In this document: positions 7,231 through 14,622 of the stretch, one piece after another
Layout: each line of letters opens with the position of its first letter
Position numbering within the stretch: position 1 is the stretch's first letter
Assembly: GCA_017504735.1 (NCBI GenBank)
Contig: JAFVQP010000090.1
Coordinates: 1-22,525 of the forward strand
DNA: 22,525 bases
Direction: 5' to 3'
Source of the DNA: Clostridia bacterium
GTDB lineage: Bacteria; Bacillota_A; Clostridia; Christensenellales; Borkfalkiaceae
The notes under the pieces: model-generated
Database searches by the model: none
What the model was told of the DNA's origin: nothing
What the model saw: the letters and a program-made list of their open reading frames with translations, nothing else
Position numbers and translations under genes: made by a program

Positions 7231-7287
7231 TTGCTTTTTTTAAAAAAATAAAGTAATATATATAGGCGCTTTGGAAGTGAAGCGCCT
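7231..7287 (+). promoter_or_regulatory. Possible tRNA promoter and 5' leader hairpin
   Basis: TTGCTT (7231-7236), 17 bp, TAATAT (7254-7259) is a mediocre promoter candidate. It is followed by an 8-bp hairpin AGGCGCTT / AAGCGCCT (7264-7271 with 7280-7287) that ends 7 nt before the tRNA. The hairpin may help 5' processing, or may be the terminator of the preceding gene (an A-run, not a T-run, follows on this strand). The assignment is weak. Confidence 0.35.
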
Positions 7288-7294
7288 AAAAAAT

Positions 7295-7385
7295 GCAGAG
7301 ATGTCTGAGTGGTTTAAGGAGCACGATTGGAAATCGTGTGTGCGCCTGAAACGTACCGGAGGTTCGAATCCTCTTCTCTGCGCCA
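7295..7385 (+). tRNA. tRNA-Ser (GGA)
   Basis: The acceptor stem GCAGAGA pairs with TCTCTGC, with discriminator G and encoded CCA (7383-7385). The anticodon stem-loop CGATT-GGA-AATCG gives anticodon GGA. A long variable arm follows and the T-arm carries GGTTCGAATCC. The 91-nt length, including CCA, is as expected for a class II serine tRNA. A terminator follows 11 nt later. Confidence 0.97.
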
Positions 7386-7396
7386 GGAAATACAAG

Positions 7397-7427
7397 GGTT
7401 TTAGCTGTTTTGGCTAAGACCTTTTTT
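7397..7427 (+). terminator. Terminator of tRNA-Ser
   Basis: GGTTTTAGC (7397-7405) pairs with GCTAAGACC (7413-7421), 9 bp with one G-U and a 7-nt loop. Six T residues follow. Confidence 0.85.
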
Positions 7428-7584
7428 CTTGCCATTTTACCCCGATTTTTGGGAAAAACGATTTTTGCACGTCAGTACATTGCAGGGAATATGTTAAATT
7501 TTATGTTAATAATAAAATAATCCTTGAGCATTAAGTTTAGTTTTCAATATATAAAATTTGATTAATCAAGACACGGTTCCGTGA

Positions 7585-7628
7585 AAAACTAAATATCCCC
7601 ACGTGAAAACGCGGGGATATTTAGTTTT
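7585..7628 (-). terminator. Terminator of the DnaD-family gene
   Basis: AAAACTAAATATCCCC (7585-7600) and GGGGATATTTAGTTTT (7613-7628) form a 16-bp stem. It ends 8 nt beyond the DnaD-family stop codon and is followed by T residues on the minus strand. It can also act in the plus direction. Confidence 0.9.
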
Positions 7629-7636
7629 ATGATTAT

Positions 7637-9376
7637 TTAATTCGGTTTGTAGCAGTTGCAGGCTACGCCGCTGGGCAAAAATCCCGTGTCCGAACATTTC
7701 GTACAGGTAAATTGCGGAAGAAGTTGGGTCTCGTCAATGCCCAAACCTTCCAAAATGCTCCTGCGTTCACGGAGCAATGCTGCCTTTTGTTCGGTCAAGG
7801 CAGGTAAATTCTTCGGTTCGAAAACTTCCGCTTTCGCCAGCGCGATTTCCATCCTGGAAAGTTCCGTTGTTATCTGTTTAAAGCGTTCGTTCTTGTTCGC
7901 TTTCGCGACAAATTTATCCGCGCGCGATTGCGCTTTTTCACGAAGGGTTGCATAGTATCTTTCACGGTCCGCTTTGGCGTTGACAGCCTCGATAATCGGG
8001 TTGACAAAAGTGCGGGGATTTTGCGTTGAACTCGTACCTGCCCCCGTCGTTTTGTTGTCGGGGATGTCTTTCACCGCGTACACGCCTGCCTGTTTCCAGT
8101 CGGACAAAATCTTGTTCATATAGGGGATAGGGCTTGCGCTTGCTGCGCTGCGTTTCGCCGCTTCCAACACCATTTCTTCGCCAAAGCCCCATTCTCTCCA
8201 AGTGGTCACCAAAGAGAGGTTGGTGGCGTTGTTTCTTACTGATCCGCAAATTTCACGAAGCTTGGTAAACAACTTCAAATCGTTGTTCTTTTCCTTCAAA
8301 AATGCCTTTACCGCATCCTTGGAAACAATGCCGTCCGTGAACAACTTTTTCACCAAATCGTGCATGGAATTGAAGTCCCCGCGCTCCGTACGCATACAAA
8401 GCAGGGCGATATCGAGCAAGGAGCTTTCTTCAAAGCCGTAAGTAAACCATTTTTCCACGTACTCATCAACGTAGGGGGCAGGGTTTTGGATTTTGACACC
8501 CAATTTGCGCCCGATGCGGAAGGTGAGGCTGACAAGGGCTTCCCTTTCGGTGAGGTAACGCTCGATTTCCGCCGTATCCGTCTTACCCTTTTCCGCAAGC
8601 TCGGTCAAGGTGATATCCAAGGTTACCATCGTGCCGCGTTTTAACTTTTTCGCCGCCGCAATCACGCCGTCCTTGGCAAAACCAAGGGTTTCCGTCCATT
8701 TTGCAAACAAGGAATAATCGCTTTCGTCGGGGTTGCGTTGGTAACCGCCCATTGCGGTGAAAATTGCAAGCAAATCGCCTTCGTGCGCATTGTAATTCGA
8801 CAATTCCTTTTCCACTTGTTCGTAGGTGGTAAGCCCTGCGCGGATCAATTTTTTCGCCTTGTTGAAGATGTAGGAAGGGGAGATGTTTTCCCCTTGCTTA
8901 TTGATACAGTATTCCACAATCAACAAAAGCGCCTGCGGTTGCAGGGTATTTTCCTCAAGGAAGTGCATATATTTAACATAGTCGTTGGCGGAAACGAATT
9001 TCCCCACTTTTTGCAATTTACGCTGTAATTCCTTGTTGAAATCAGCGTACTGCTCGTAGCGGATCTTTTTCGGCTTTCCAACCGCAGTGCGGACGGGTAA
9101 ATATTGCACGGTAAAGGGATCGCGCGCGAGGATTTCCACAAGGTCGTAATCTTCCCAAAACGCAAACGCCTGACGGATTTGTTCTTCGGTGGTTTTCAAT
9201 ACTTCCGCCATGGAAGAAATGCTGAACTCCGTTTCGCGATTTTCACACAAATATAAGCCGTAAAGATATACTTTTACGGCAAAACCGTCCGCTTCTGGAA
9301 GGTATTTCGTGATGAATTTGTTGTCGACAATGGTATAACCATTGTCTAAATCTTTAGAAAAAGTGCAAAATGCCAT
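7637..9376 (-). CDS. DnaD-family replication protein with C-terminal Cys knuckle
   Basis: The N-terminus (MAFCTFSKDLDNGYTIVDNKF, then SVKVYLYGLYLC-like sequence) resembles clostridial DnaD proteins. A winged-helix segment at about 30-85 fits the DnaD/DnaB N-terminal fold. The long helical middle, with several segments pairing a helix with Y-x-x-x-W-x-x-x-G-type ends (WFTYGFEESSLLDIA, TWREWGFGEEMVLEAA), fits repeated DnaB_2/DnaD C-terminal domains. From about 460 there is a charged coiled coil. The last 25 residues carry Cys558, Cys561, Cys573 and Cys575 in a CTKCSDTGF...CNCYK motif. That motif is typical of the N-terminus of DnaC/DnaI-type helicase loaders, but no AAA+ ATPase follows. GAGGAAA precedes ATG 9376. 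It probably acts in helicase loading at the origin or in restart. It is unusually long for DnaD (579 against roughly 230-350 aa). Confidence 0.82.
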   Translation of the reverse strand: MAFCTFSKDLDNGYTIVDNKFITKYLPEADGFAVKVYLYGLYLCENRETEFSISSMAEVLKTTEEQIRQAFAFWEDYDLVEILARDPFTVQYLPVRTAVGKPKKIRYEQYADFNKELQRKLQKVGKFVSANDYVKYMHFLEENTLQPQALLLIVEYCINKQGENISPSYIFNKAKKLIRAGLTTYEQVEKELSNYNAHEGDLLAIFTAMGGYQRNPDESDYSLFAKWTETLGFAKDGVIAAAKKLKRGTMVTLDITLTELAEKGKTDTAEIERYLTEREALVSLTFRIGRKLGVKIQNPAPYVDEYVEKWFTYGFEESSLLDIALLCMRTERGDFNSMHDLVKKLFTDGIVSKDAVKAFLKEKNNDLKLFTKLREICGSVRNNATNLSLVTTWREWGFGEEMVLEAAKRSAASASPIPYMNKILSDWKQAGVYAVKDIPDNKTTGAGTSSTQNPRTFVNPIIEAVNAKADRERYYATLREKAQSRADKFVAKANKNERFKQITTELSRMEIALAKAEVFEPKNLPALTEQKAALLRERRSILEGLGIDETQLLPQFTCTKCSDTGFLPSGVACNCYKPN

Positions 9377-9407
9377 AAGTTTTTCCTCGAAAAATTACGC
9401 TTTTATC

Positions 9408-9436
9408 TTGATTTCTTTGAAGAAATAGTGTATAAT
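9408..9436 (+). promoter_or_regulatory. Sigma-A promoter with internal operator-like palindrome
   Basis: TTGATT (9408-9413), a 17-bp spacer and TATAAT (9431-9436) drive the hydrolase-like gene at 9604. The spacer and the edge of the -35 box hold a perfect 16-bp palindrome, ATTTCTTTGAAGAAAT (9411-9426), well placed for a repressor dimer. A 5-bp hairpin CGCCC-TGTTC-GGGCG (9458-9472) follows in the leader. The leader of about 160 nt before the ATG shows no riboswitch I recognise. Confidence 0.65.
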
Positions 9437-9603
9437 ACAATAGAATAGGTAGAATTCCGCCCTGTTCGGGCGAGAGTAAGATATATTATACCTGTTTTAA
9501 TCGGCAAAAGCAAGGTGTTTTGAATTCTTTTTTTGAAAAATTCGAAAAAATACGATGAAAAATTTCCCTTGGCCGAAAAGAATGGGAAGGTTAAAAGAAA
9601 AAC

Positions 9604-11310
9604 ATGATTGTCAGCGCAATATCCTTATGGAGAAAGTACAACTTAAAAGCCCCCTTGCGTGAAAGTGCGTGGGGTGATGAGGTGAAGGACGGTAGAGTCT
9701 ATGCCCACGTGACCTATACGGGACACACGGTGGCAGACGGTAGCGTCCGTGTTTACGCGCGCTTTGGTAAGCCTGCAGGGAAGGGTGCACACCCAGCTAT
9801 TTTGCTGTTACCCGACGCAGGGGAAACCTATGACGAAGCATTGATGAATTATTTCATTGACAAGGGCTATGCGGTGCTTATGCCCGATTATACGGGTAAG
9901 ATGAAATCGGACGCAAACGGCGTTATGCGTACCATTTACCCTGCTTCGCTTGCGTACGGCAATTACGAGCAGGCGCAGGGCTTATATGATTTAGAGGGGA
10001 TTGAAGCGGATAAAACGACGTGGTTTGAATGGACGTACGTTGCATTAACCTCGGTCAAATACCTCAAACACCGTGCGGACGTTGGCGCAATTGGCGTTGT
10101 CGGTATCAAAAAAGGCGGCGATATTGCTTGGCAAACCATGCTTTCCCCCGACGTGAAATGCGGCGTGCCCATCAATGCAGCTGGTTGGCATTCCTTCCTC
10201 AATATTTCCAAATTTGGCTCGCAAACAAAGGGTGCGTACAACTTAAGCAACGACCAACACCGCTACATTGCGGCGGTTGAAGCACAATCGTATGCTCCTT
10301 ACGTAAATTGCCCTGTGCTGATGCTTTGCGCATTGCGCGACGGTGGGTTCGACTGTGACCGTGCGTACGATACCTATAGCCGTATCGGTAATAAGGACGG
10401 CAATGCCTTGGTGTATGCCCCTGACAGCGGCGCTTGTATCGGCCCGAATGCGTTGGTGGATATGGACTTGTTCTTGGAAAAGAATTTGAAGGGTAGGGAA
10501 ATTTATATCCCCGATGCGCTGAATATTAGCTTAAAAGAGGACGGGGAAGAGCTGGAAATTCAGGTCGAAGGCGACCATGAGGGGATTTTGGAAGAAGCAG
10601 GCATCTTCTATGCGGAGGCGGATGTAAAGACCCGTTCGGCGTATCGTGAATGGCGTTGTATCCACAAAATGCCAGGCCGTACGGTTAAAAATTGTAGATT
10701 CAGTTACCGTGTAAAACCTTTTGCGGGCGCAACGGCGGTATTTGTCTATGCATATGCGAAATTCATTAACGGATTCCGCGTTATGTCAAGGATTGTTTCA
10801 AAAAAACGCGACAATGTGAACCCCAACGCAGTAAAGGGGCGCCGTTTATTCTCTGGCAAAGAAATGGATTGCTTCAGCGTAGCGGAATATAAAGATTATT
10901 CCATTGGCGGGATTTTCCTTGAAAGTGACGCTGTGCCTAAGATGTTGGCAGGCTATGGTAATATCACGGGCGCATATTCGGTGGGTGGTATTCGTACCTA
11001 TAAAATCAGTTCGCCGCACTACGTACCGGAAGAGAATGCGTTGCTTGAGTTTGACGCATACAGCAAAGAAACGCAAGTTTTACGTGTTTGTGTGGAAACG
11101 GCTGAGCTGAATACGGAAGACGAGTGCTACGTTTGTGAAGTAGAGGTAAAGGGCGGCGGTAAGTGGAAACGTATCATTTTACGCGCTGCAGATTTCAAAG
11201 GTGAGAAGGGTGGCAGGCCATTGCCCAACTTCTGCACGGGCAACGCCCTGGTGTTCGATTGTGCGGGGGAAGAGAGGGAGTTTGCCGTGACCAACATTTT
11301 GTGGTTGTGA
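9604..11310 (+). CDS. Alpha/beta-hydrolase-like protein with degenerate nucleophile elbow
   Basis: The N-terminal 310 residues read as an alpha/beta-hydrolase of the acetyl-xylan-esterase/dienelactone-hydrolase type. They contain HPAILLLPDAG (oxyanion region), YFIDKGYAVLMPDYTG, a helix, the elbow strand IGVVGIKKGGDIAW, and CPVLMLCALRDGG with a plausible acid residue. The elbow should be G-x-S-x-G. Here Lys169 replaces Ser (G167-I-K-K-G171). The usual His position (DSGACIGP) also lacks His. The active site therefore looks dead, so a binding or scaffold role is possible. Residues 310-568 are beta-rich and end in WKRIILRAADFK and TNILWL, resembling a jelly-roll carbohydrate-binding module. There is no signal peptide, so it is probably cytoplasmic. 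ATG 9604 has a distant GGGAAGG site (9584-9590). An R1 element starts right after the stop. Confidence 0.72.
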   Translation: MIVSAISLWRKYNLKAPLRESAWGDEVKDGRVYAHVTYTGHTVADGSVRVYARFGKPAGKGAHPAILLLPDAGETYDEALMNYFIDKGYAVLMPDYTGKMKSDANGVMRTIYPASLAYGNYEQAQGLYDLEGIEADKTTWFEWTYVALTSVKYLKHRADVGAIGVVGIKKGGDIAWQTMLSPDVKCGVPINAAGWHSFLNISKFGSQTKGAYNLSNDQHRYIAAVEAQSYAPYVNCPVLMLCALRDGGFDCDRAYDTYSRIGNKDGNALVYAPDSGACIGPNALVDMDLFLEKNLKGREIYIPDALNISLKEDGEELEIQVEGDHEGILEEAGIFYAEADVKTRSAYREWRCIHKMPGRTVKNCRFSYRVKPFAGATAVFVYAYAKFINGFRVMSRIVSKKRDNVNPNAVKGRRLFSGKEMDCFSVAEYKDYSIGGIFLESDAVPKMLAGYGNITGAYSVGGIRTYKISSPHYVPEENALLEFDAYSKETQVLRVCVETAELNTEDECYVCEVEVKGGGKWKRIILRAADFKGEKGGRPLPNFCTGNALVFDCAGEEREFAVTNILWL

Positions 11311-11413
11311 GGTAAATCCGTATATACTTCGCATTTCGGCGTTGCGGTTCGGTCACGTACTACTTGTACGCTCCCTCACCGCGCCTTGAACTGCTCGCAT
11401 CTACAAATTTACC
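11311..11413 (+). repeat. R1 element, copy A (large imperfect stem-loop)
   Basis: It begins directly after the TGA stop. The outer arms GGTAAAT (11311-11317) and ATTTACC (11407-11413) are perfectly complementary. Interrupted pairing continues inwards (GTATATAC against GCATCTAC). The core GGTCACGTAC...TGTACGCTCCC contains a CGTAC/GTACG hairpin. The same core and architecture recur at 15980-16081 and 20049-20170 with different outer arms. No T-tract follows. Confidence 0.8.
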
Positions 11414-11840
11414 GCTTCGTACTGTATCGTAGTGATATACGAAGCAAACTACAAAAACGAGAGAAAACACTCGCTACAAGGTCAAGCGGAACGCTTGCCA
11501 AGATAATCTTGGAGCTAGTAAGGTGTCTTATCGCTCGTGTTTTTAGTTAGCTTCGTGCATACCCTAAGTGATATACGAAGCTACATAAAGAAACGCAAGA
11601 AAACACTCGCTACAAGGTCAAGCGGAACGCTTGCCAAGATAATCTTGGAGCTAGTAAAGTGTCTTTGCGCTCACTTTTTGTAGCTAGCTTCGCCCATTCA
11701 CGAGTGATATGCGAGGCTAAACAAAGAAACGCAAGAAAACACTCACTACAAAGTCAAGCGGAACGCTTGCTCGCATCTACGAATTTACGATAGCGCGTCG
11801 TACTGAATCGGAGTGACATACGGGGCAATCTAAAGAAATG
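11414..11840 (+). repeat. R2 tandem array A (three to four copies)
   Basis: Two nearly complete units of about 136 bp (11414-11549 and 11550-11686) are followed by a third, truncated unit (11687 to about 11770) and a further head (about 11790-11820). Each head is a hairpin around a conserved loop related to CTGTATCGTAGTGATA. The stems are GCTTCGTA/TACGAAGC, then GCTTCGT/ACGAAGC, then GCTTCGC/GCGAGGC. The body contains GAGAAAACACTCGCTACAAG, the hairpin CAAGCG-GAA-CGCTTG (11483-11497, 11619-11633, 11755-11769) and CCAAGATAATCTTGG. The third unit is cut after the CAAGCG hairpin and joined to a copy of the R1-A right arm (about 11770-11787). Short ORFs here are artefacts. Confidence 0.8.
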
Positions 11841-11885
11841 AGAGATGACACTCTAAGTTTGCGTCCAACGTCAGGTTGGCGTACT

Positions 11886-12035
11886 GTATCGGGGGGATGG
11901 ACAGCTTTGCTGTTGTTATCGCTAATATTTGCCACAACGCAAACCAAAGGGTTTGCAATTCATGGAGCGTTAGCGAGAATTCACGAACGCTTTGCGTTCA
12001 ATTCACGCCACGAAAGTGGCAATTCATATTGCAAT
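11886..12035 (+). repeat. Array of short hairpins with AATTCA spacers
   Basis: Small perfect hairpins of different sequence follow one another: ACAGC-TTT-GCTGT (11901-11913), GCAAACC-AAAG-GGTTTGC (11939-11956), GAACGC-TTT-GCGTTC (11985-11999) and GCCAC-GAAA-GTGGC (12007-12020). Three are followed by a near-constant spacer AATTCAYG or AATTCATA (11957, 12000, 12021), and another AATTCACG spacer at 11978 follows an imperfect GAGCGTTAGCGAG unit. The string ends in AATTCATATTGCAAT. A degenerate R2 head, CTGTATCGGGG, is at about 11884. This region lies between the hydrolase-like gene and lepB and contains no credible gene. Confidence 0.65.
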
Positions 12036-12085
12036 ACAACTTCACTTATTAAAAAGTAAAGATATTTTATAAAGATTTGGGAAAT

Positions 12086-12733
12086 ATGGAAAAAGATTTA
12101 AGAAAAAGTGAATTATACCAAGCCCCGCTCGGCGTAGAACGCGAGGGCGGTTATGGTATGTATATATTCCTTGCATTTTTAATTTTTTTCGCTTTGTTTT
12201 TCCGTGTTTGGTGGACAAACAACTACGGCGGAGTCGTGGTAGATGGTTCGTCTATGTACAAAACGTTGGAAGATGGGGAAAAGTTATTGATGCGCTACGT
12301 CGAGGACGGTGAAGGGATAGAGCGAGGTGACGTAATCGTCGTTTACGTAGGGCATTATGAAGAATGTAGCAGTATCCAAGGCGGTTATCTTATCAAACGT
12401 CTGATTGCAATCGAGGGGGATAAGGTGAAATGCAAAGATGGACAAATCTCCATCTGCTATGCAGGTACTACCGAATACGTACCTTTGAACGAGCCGTATG
12501 CATATTACTCTAACCAGGAAATCTATGATTTCCAAGGGCAGGAATATGAGGTAGGCGAAGGAGAAATTTTCTTCCTTGGGGACAACAGAAACAACAGCTG
12601 TGACAGCCGTTATAAGGAATTTAGCGGTTCACACCTCAAGGGGCATTTATACAAAGCCACGGACGTGTACGGCATCGTACCCGACTGGGCAATTGAACAC
12701 AGCGATACGCTGGAAAAAATATTCTTTAGGTAA
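12086..12733 (+). CDS. lepB: Signal peptidase I (S26 family)
   Basis: This membrane-bound serine protease removes signal peptides from secreted proteins, acting on the outer face of the membrane. The 215-aa protein has one N-terminal membrane anchor (about 25-42) after a short cytoplasmic tail, as in Gram-positive SipS-type enzymes. Catalytic boxes are VDGSSMYKTL with Ser56, GGYLIKRLIAIEGD with Lys104, and GEIFFLGDNRNNSCDSR as box E. ATG 12086 is chosen over TTG 12077 because no better ribosome binding site supports the earlier codon. The site before 12086 (GGGAAAT) is itself weak. The gene follows a 770-nt repeat-filled region, and no clear promoter is visible. It may depend on readthrough or on a promoter hidden in the repeats. 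Confidence 0.94.
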   Translation: MEKDLRKSELYQAPLGVEREGGYGMYIFLAFLIFFALFFRVWWTNNYGGVVVDGSSMYKTLEDGEKLLMRYVEDGEGIERGDVIVVYVGHYEECSSIQGGYLIKRLIAIEGDKVKCKDGQISICYAGTTEYVPLNEPYAYYSNQEIYDFQGQEYEVGEGEIFFLGDNRNNSCDSRYKEFSGSHLKGHLYKATDVYGIVPDWAIEHSDTLEKIFFR

Positions 12734-12807
12734 TTAGAGCTTTTTACAGCCTAAATATACATGAAAAACATACGATAAAATTCGTTAACAATTAAGGAGA
12801 AAACATT

Positions 12808-13653
12808 ATGAAAATTCGTATTACATCTGACAGCACTTGCGATCTTAATCACTTGGTTGAGGAAAGAAGCATCGGCATTATGCCTTTACAGGTAAACCTT
12901 GGCGAAAATGCATATCGTGACGGTGTGGATATTACCCCTGAAAAGATTTTTGCGTACGTTGCGGAAACGGGTGTATTGCCCAAGACGGCTGCGCCCAGTA
13001 TTGGGGAATATGAAGAATTCTTCACCAAGGAATTGGAAGGTTACGATGCGTTGATTCACTTTAACATTTCTTCGAAGAGCTCGGGTTCGCACAATTTCGC
13101 AAAGAACGCTGCGGAAAACTTTAACGGTAAAGTATTTGTGGTGGATAGTAAAGCGCTTTCTTCCGGGCAAGGCTTGCTTGTATTAAAGGCTTGCGATTTG
13201 CGCGATGAAGGCAAAACAGCGGAAGAAATCGTTGCGGCTGTGGAAGAAATCCGCGAACGTATCAATACCTCGTTTGTACCTGACAACCTTGATTACTTGC
13301 ATAAGGGCGGTCGTGTTTCCGGTATGATTAAAACGATTGCGGGCGCGTTTAAAATTCACCCTCAAATCGTAATGGAAGACGGTCAGCTTGTACCTGGTAA
13401 AAAATATAAGGGCAAGATGAGCTTCTTGATTAAGCAATACATTGATGACTTGAAGGAAATGTATCCCAATTACGATAAGAGCCGTTGCTTCGTAACGCAC
13501 TCTTCAGCGGATCGTGAGTTGGTAGAGGCGGCGATGGCAAAAGTAAAAGAAACCTTCGAATTTGACGAAATCATTGAAACCGTAGCTGGTTCGATTATCA
13601 CCAGCCACTGCGGTAAAGGTACGCTTGGTGTACTCTTTGTTTACAATAAATAA
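12808..13653 (+). CDS. DegV family fatty-acid-binding protein
   Basis: DegV/FakB proteins bind a fatty acid and present it to the kinase FakA for phosphorylation before phospholipid synthesis. The 281-aa protein has the usual length. Family motifs are SDSTCDL at 7-13, KTAAPSIGEY near 59-68, the SSKSSGSHNFA segment, VVDSKALSSGQG, LDYLHKGGRVSG, and the terminal HCGKGTLGVLF. These residues line the ligand and phosphate pocket in known structures. AAGGAG precedes ATG. It lies 74 nt after lepB, with no terminator between. No fakA homologue occurs in the window, so the partner kinase must be elsewhere. The specific fatty acid cannot be inferred. Confidence 0.95.
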   Translation: MKIRITSDSTCDLNHLVEERSIGIMPLQVNLGENAYRDGVDITPEKIFAYVAETGVLPKTAAPSIGEYEEFFTKELEGYDALIHFNISSKSSGSHNFAKNAAENFNGKVFVVDSKALSSGQGLLVLKACDLRDEGKTAEEIVAAVEEIRERINTSFVPDNLDYLHKGGRVSGMIKTIAGAFKIHPQIVMEDGQLVPGKKYKGKMSFLIKQYIDDLKEMYPNYDKSRCFVTHSSADRELVEAAMAKVKETFEFDEIIETVAGSIITSHCGKGTLGVLFVYNK

Positions 13654-13667
13654 GTTTTAGTGACGTT

Positions 13668-13697
13668 TACCTTGCCCTTTGCATAGGGGGCAAGGTA
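13668..13697 (+). other. Intergenic hairpin after the degV-family gene
   Basis: TACCTTGCCC (13668-13677) and GGGCAAGGTA (13688-13697) form a perfect 10-bp stem with a 10-nt loop, 15 nt after the stop. What follows (TTACAAAAAAGG) is not a T-tract, so this is at best a poor terminator. It may protect the upstream mRNA end. Confidence 0.55.
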
Positions 13698-13718
13698 TTA
13701 CAAAAAAGGAGAGAGGAT

Positions 13719-14345
13719 ATGACCTCTGTATATTGTGACGCCGATTTTTTGGCAGTCTATAAGCAAAAAAGAAAAATTTTCGGTGTGTTTTGGGCGGTGA
13801 CCCTTGCCTACCTTGCATTTTGTATCGCGTGGTTGGTGTATTTCATTTCCTTACCTTATGCCGATCCGATGCAGACATTGCCAAAGGCGTGTGTCTTTGT
13901 GGCAAGCGTGCTGTACGTGGTGTTTGCTTTTCCGTATCTTTCCATTAAAGGCAGCCGTATCCGTCGTTACTTCAAGCTGATGACCTATCTTTCGGAAGGC
14001 TTGAAGAGCGAGGAGAAAAACTATTTCTACGTTTTCGAGAAAAAGCTGTTGCAAAAGGACAACATTGACGTAACGGGTTGTGTGTTTGAAACGTGGAGCA
14101 AGAAAAAGCAAGAATGGTTGGATCGAGAAGCGTACTGGGACAATGAAAAACCGTTGCCCGAGTTTGAAAGCGGCGATTACGTGAAATACATTGTTCAAAG
14201 CAACATCATTGTACAATATGAAATTTTAGAAAAACACGCTTTGGAATTTGAAGCAGTGGATGAGGACGAAGAGACGGAAGAAGACTACGTCCCTGAAACT
14301 GATGAAACGGAAGACAGTGACGAAACGCAAGGAGAACACGTATGA
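13719..14345 (+). CDS. Two-TM membrane protein with acidic C-terminal tail
   Basis: I do not recognise the family. The 208-aa protein has a short cytoplasmic start, two hydrophobic segments (about 21-45 and 57-77), and a soluble region of about 100 residues rich in Lys, Tyr and Trp. That region includes a possible small beta domain (NIDVTGCVFETW, GDYVKYIVQSNIIVQYEIL). The last 35 residues are almost entirely Asp, Glu, Thr and Pro and look disordered. GGAGAGAGG precedes ATG 13719. The stop codon overlaps the start of the ACT-domain gene in an ATGA arrangement, so the two are translationally coupled, and the UPF0210 gene follows closely. That coupling suggests a link to the ACT/UPF0210 pair, but none is known. 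Confidence 0.78.
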   Translation: MTSVYCDADFLAVYKQKRKIFGVFWAVTLAYLAFCIAWLVYFISLPYADPMQTLPKACVFVASVLYVVFAFPYLSIKGSRIRRYFKLMTYLSEGLKSEEKNYFYVFEKKLLQKDNIDVTGCVFETWSKKKQEWLDREAYWDNEKPLPEFESGDYVKYIVQSNIIVQYEILEKHALEFEAVDEDEETEEDYVPETDETEDSDETQGEHV

Positions 14346-14611
14346 GGGCAGTTGTAACCGTAACGGGTAAAGATACGAAGGGCATCATCGCAAAGGTAAG
14401 TACCTTTTTGGCGGAAAAGGGCGTCAACGTTCAAGACATTTCCCAAACGATTATGGGTGAATATTTTGCCATGATTATGGTGGTGGACTTAACGGACGCC
14501 ACGCAAGAATTGTCCGTTTTGGCGGCGGAATGTGCGGAAATGGGTAAAAAAATCGGTATGTCGATTTATATGCAGCATGAAGATATCTTCAATGCAATGC
14601 ACAGCATTTAA
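14342..14611 (+). CDS. ACT-domain protein (UPF0237 type)
   Basis: The 89-aa protein is a single ACT domain: [35 protein letters not shown] is the first strand-helix-strand, and [12 protein letters not shown] the third strand. ACT domains bind small ligands, often amino acids, and usually form dimers. The G-K-D-x-x-G-I-I pattern fits the UPF0237/GcvR-like branch. ATG 14342 overlaps the preceding stop by 4 nt, and the UPF0210 gene starts 11 nt after its stop. The ACT-UPF0210 pair is conserved side by side in many Bacillota. The ACT protein may be its regulatory subunit (inference from conserved adjacency). The ligand is unknown. Confidence 0.93.
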   Translation: MRAVVTVTGKDTKGIIAKVSTFLAEKGVNVQDISQTIMGEYFAMIMVVDLTDATQELSVLAAECAEMGKKIGMSIYMQHEDIFNAMHSI

Positions 14612-14622
14612 GGTGGTTTGAT

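Noticed and set aside
11414..11770. R2 array as a CRISPR array
   Set aside because: The units are about 136 bp and are repeated almost throughout. There are no short unique spacers of constant length and no cas genes.
11838..12059. A 73-codon ORF before lepB
   Set aside because: It is composed of R2 and hairpin-array DNA, lacks a ribosome binding site, and has no domain-like composition.
13668..13697. Rho-independent terminator after the degV-family gene
   Set aside because: The stem is good but no T-tract follows, so it is recorded only as a hairpin.
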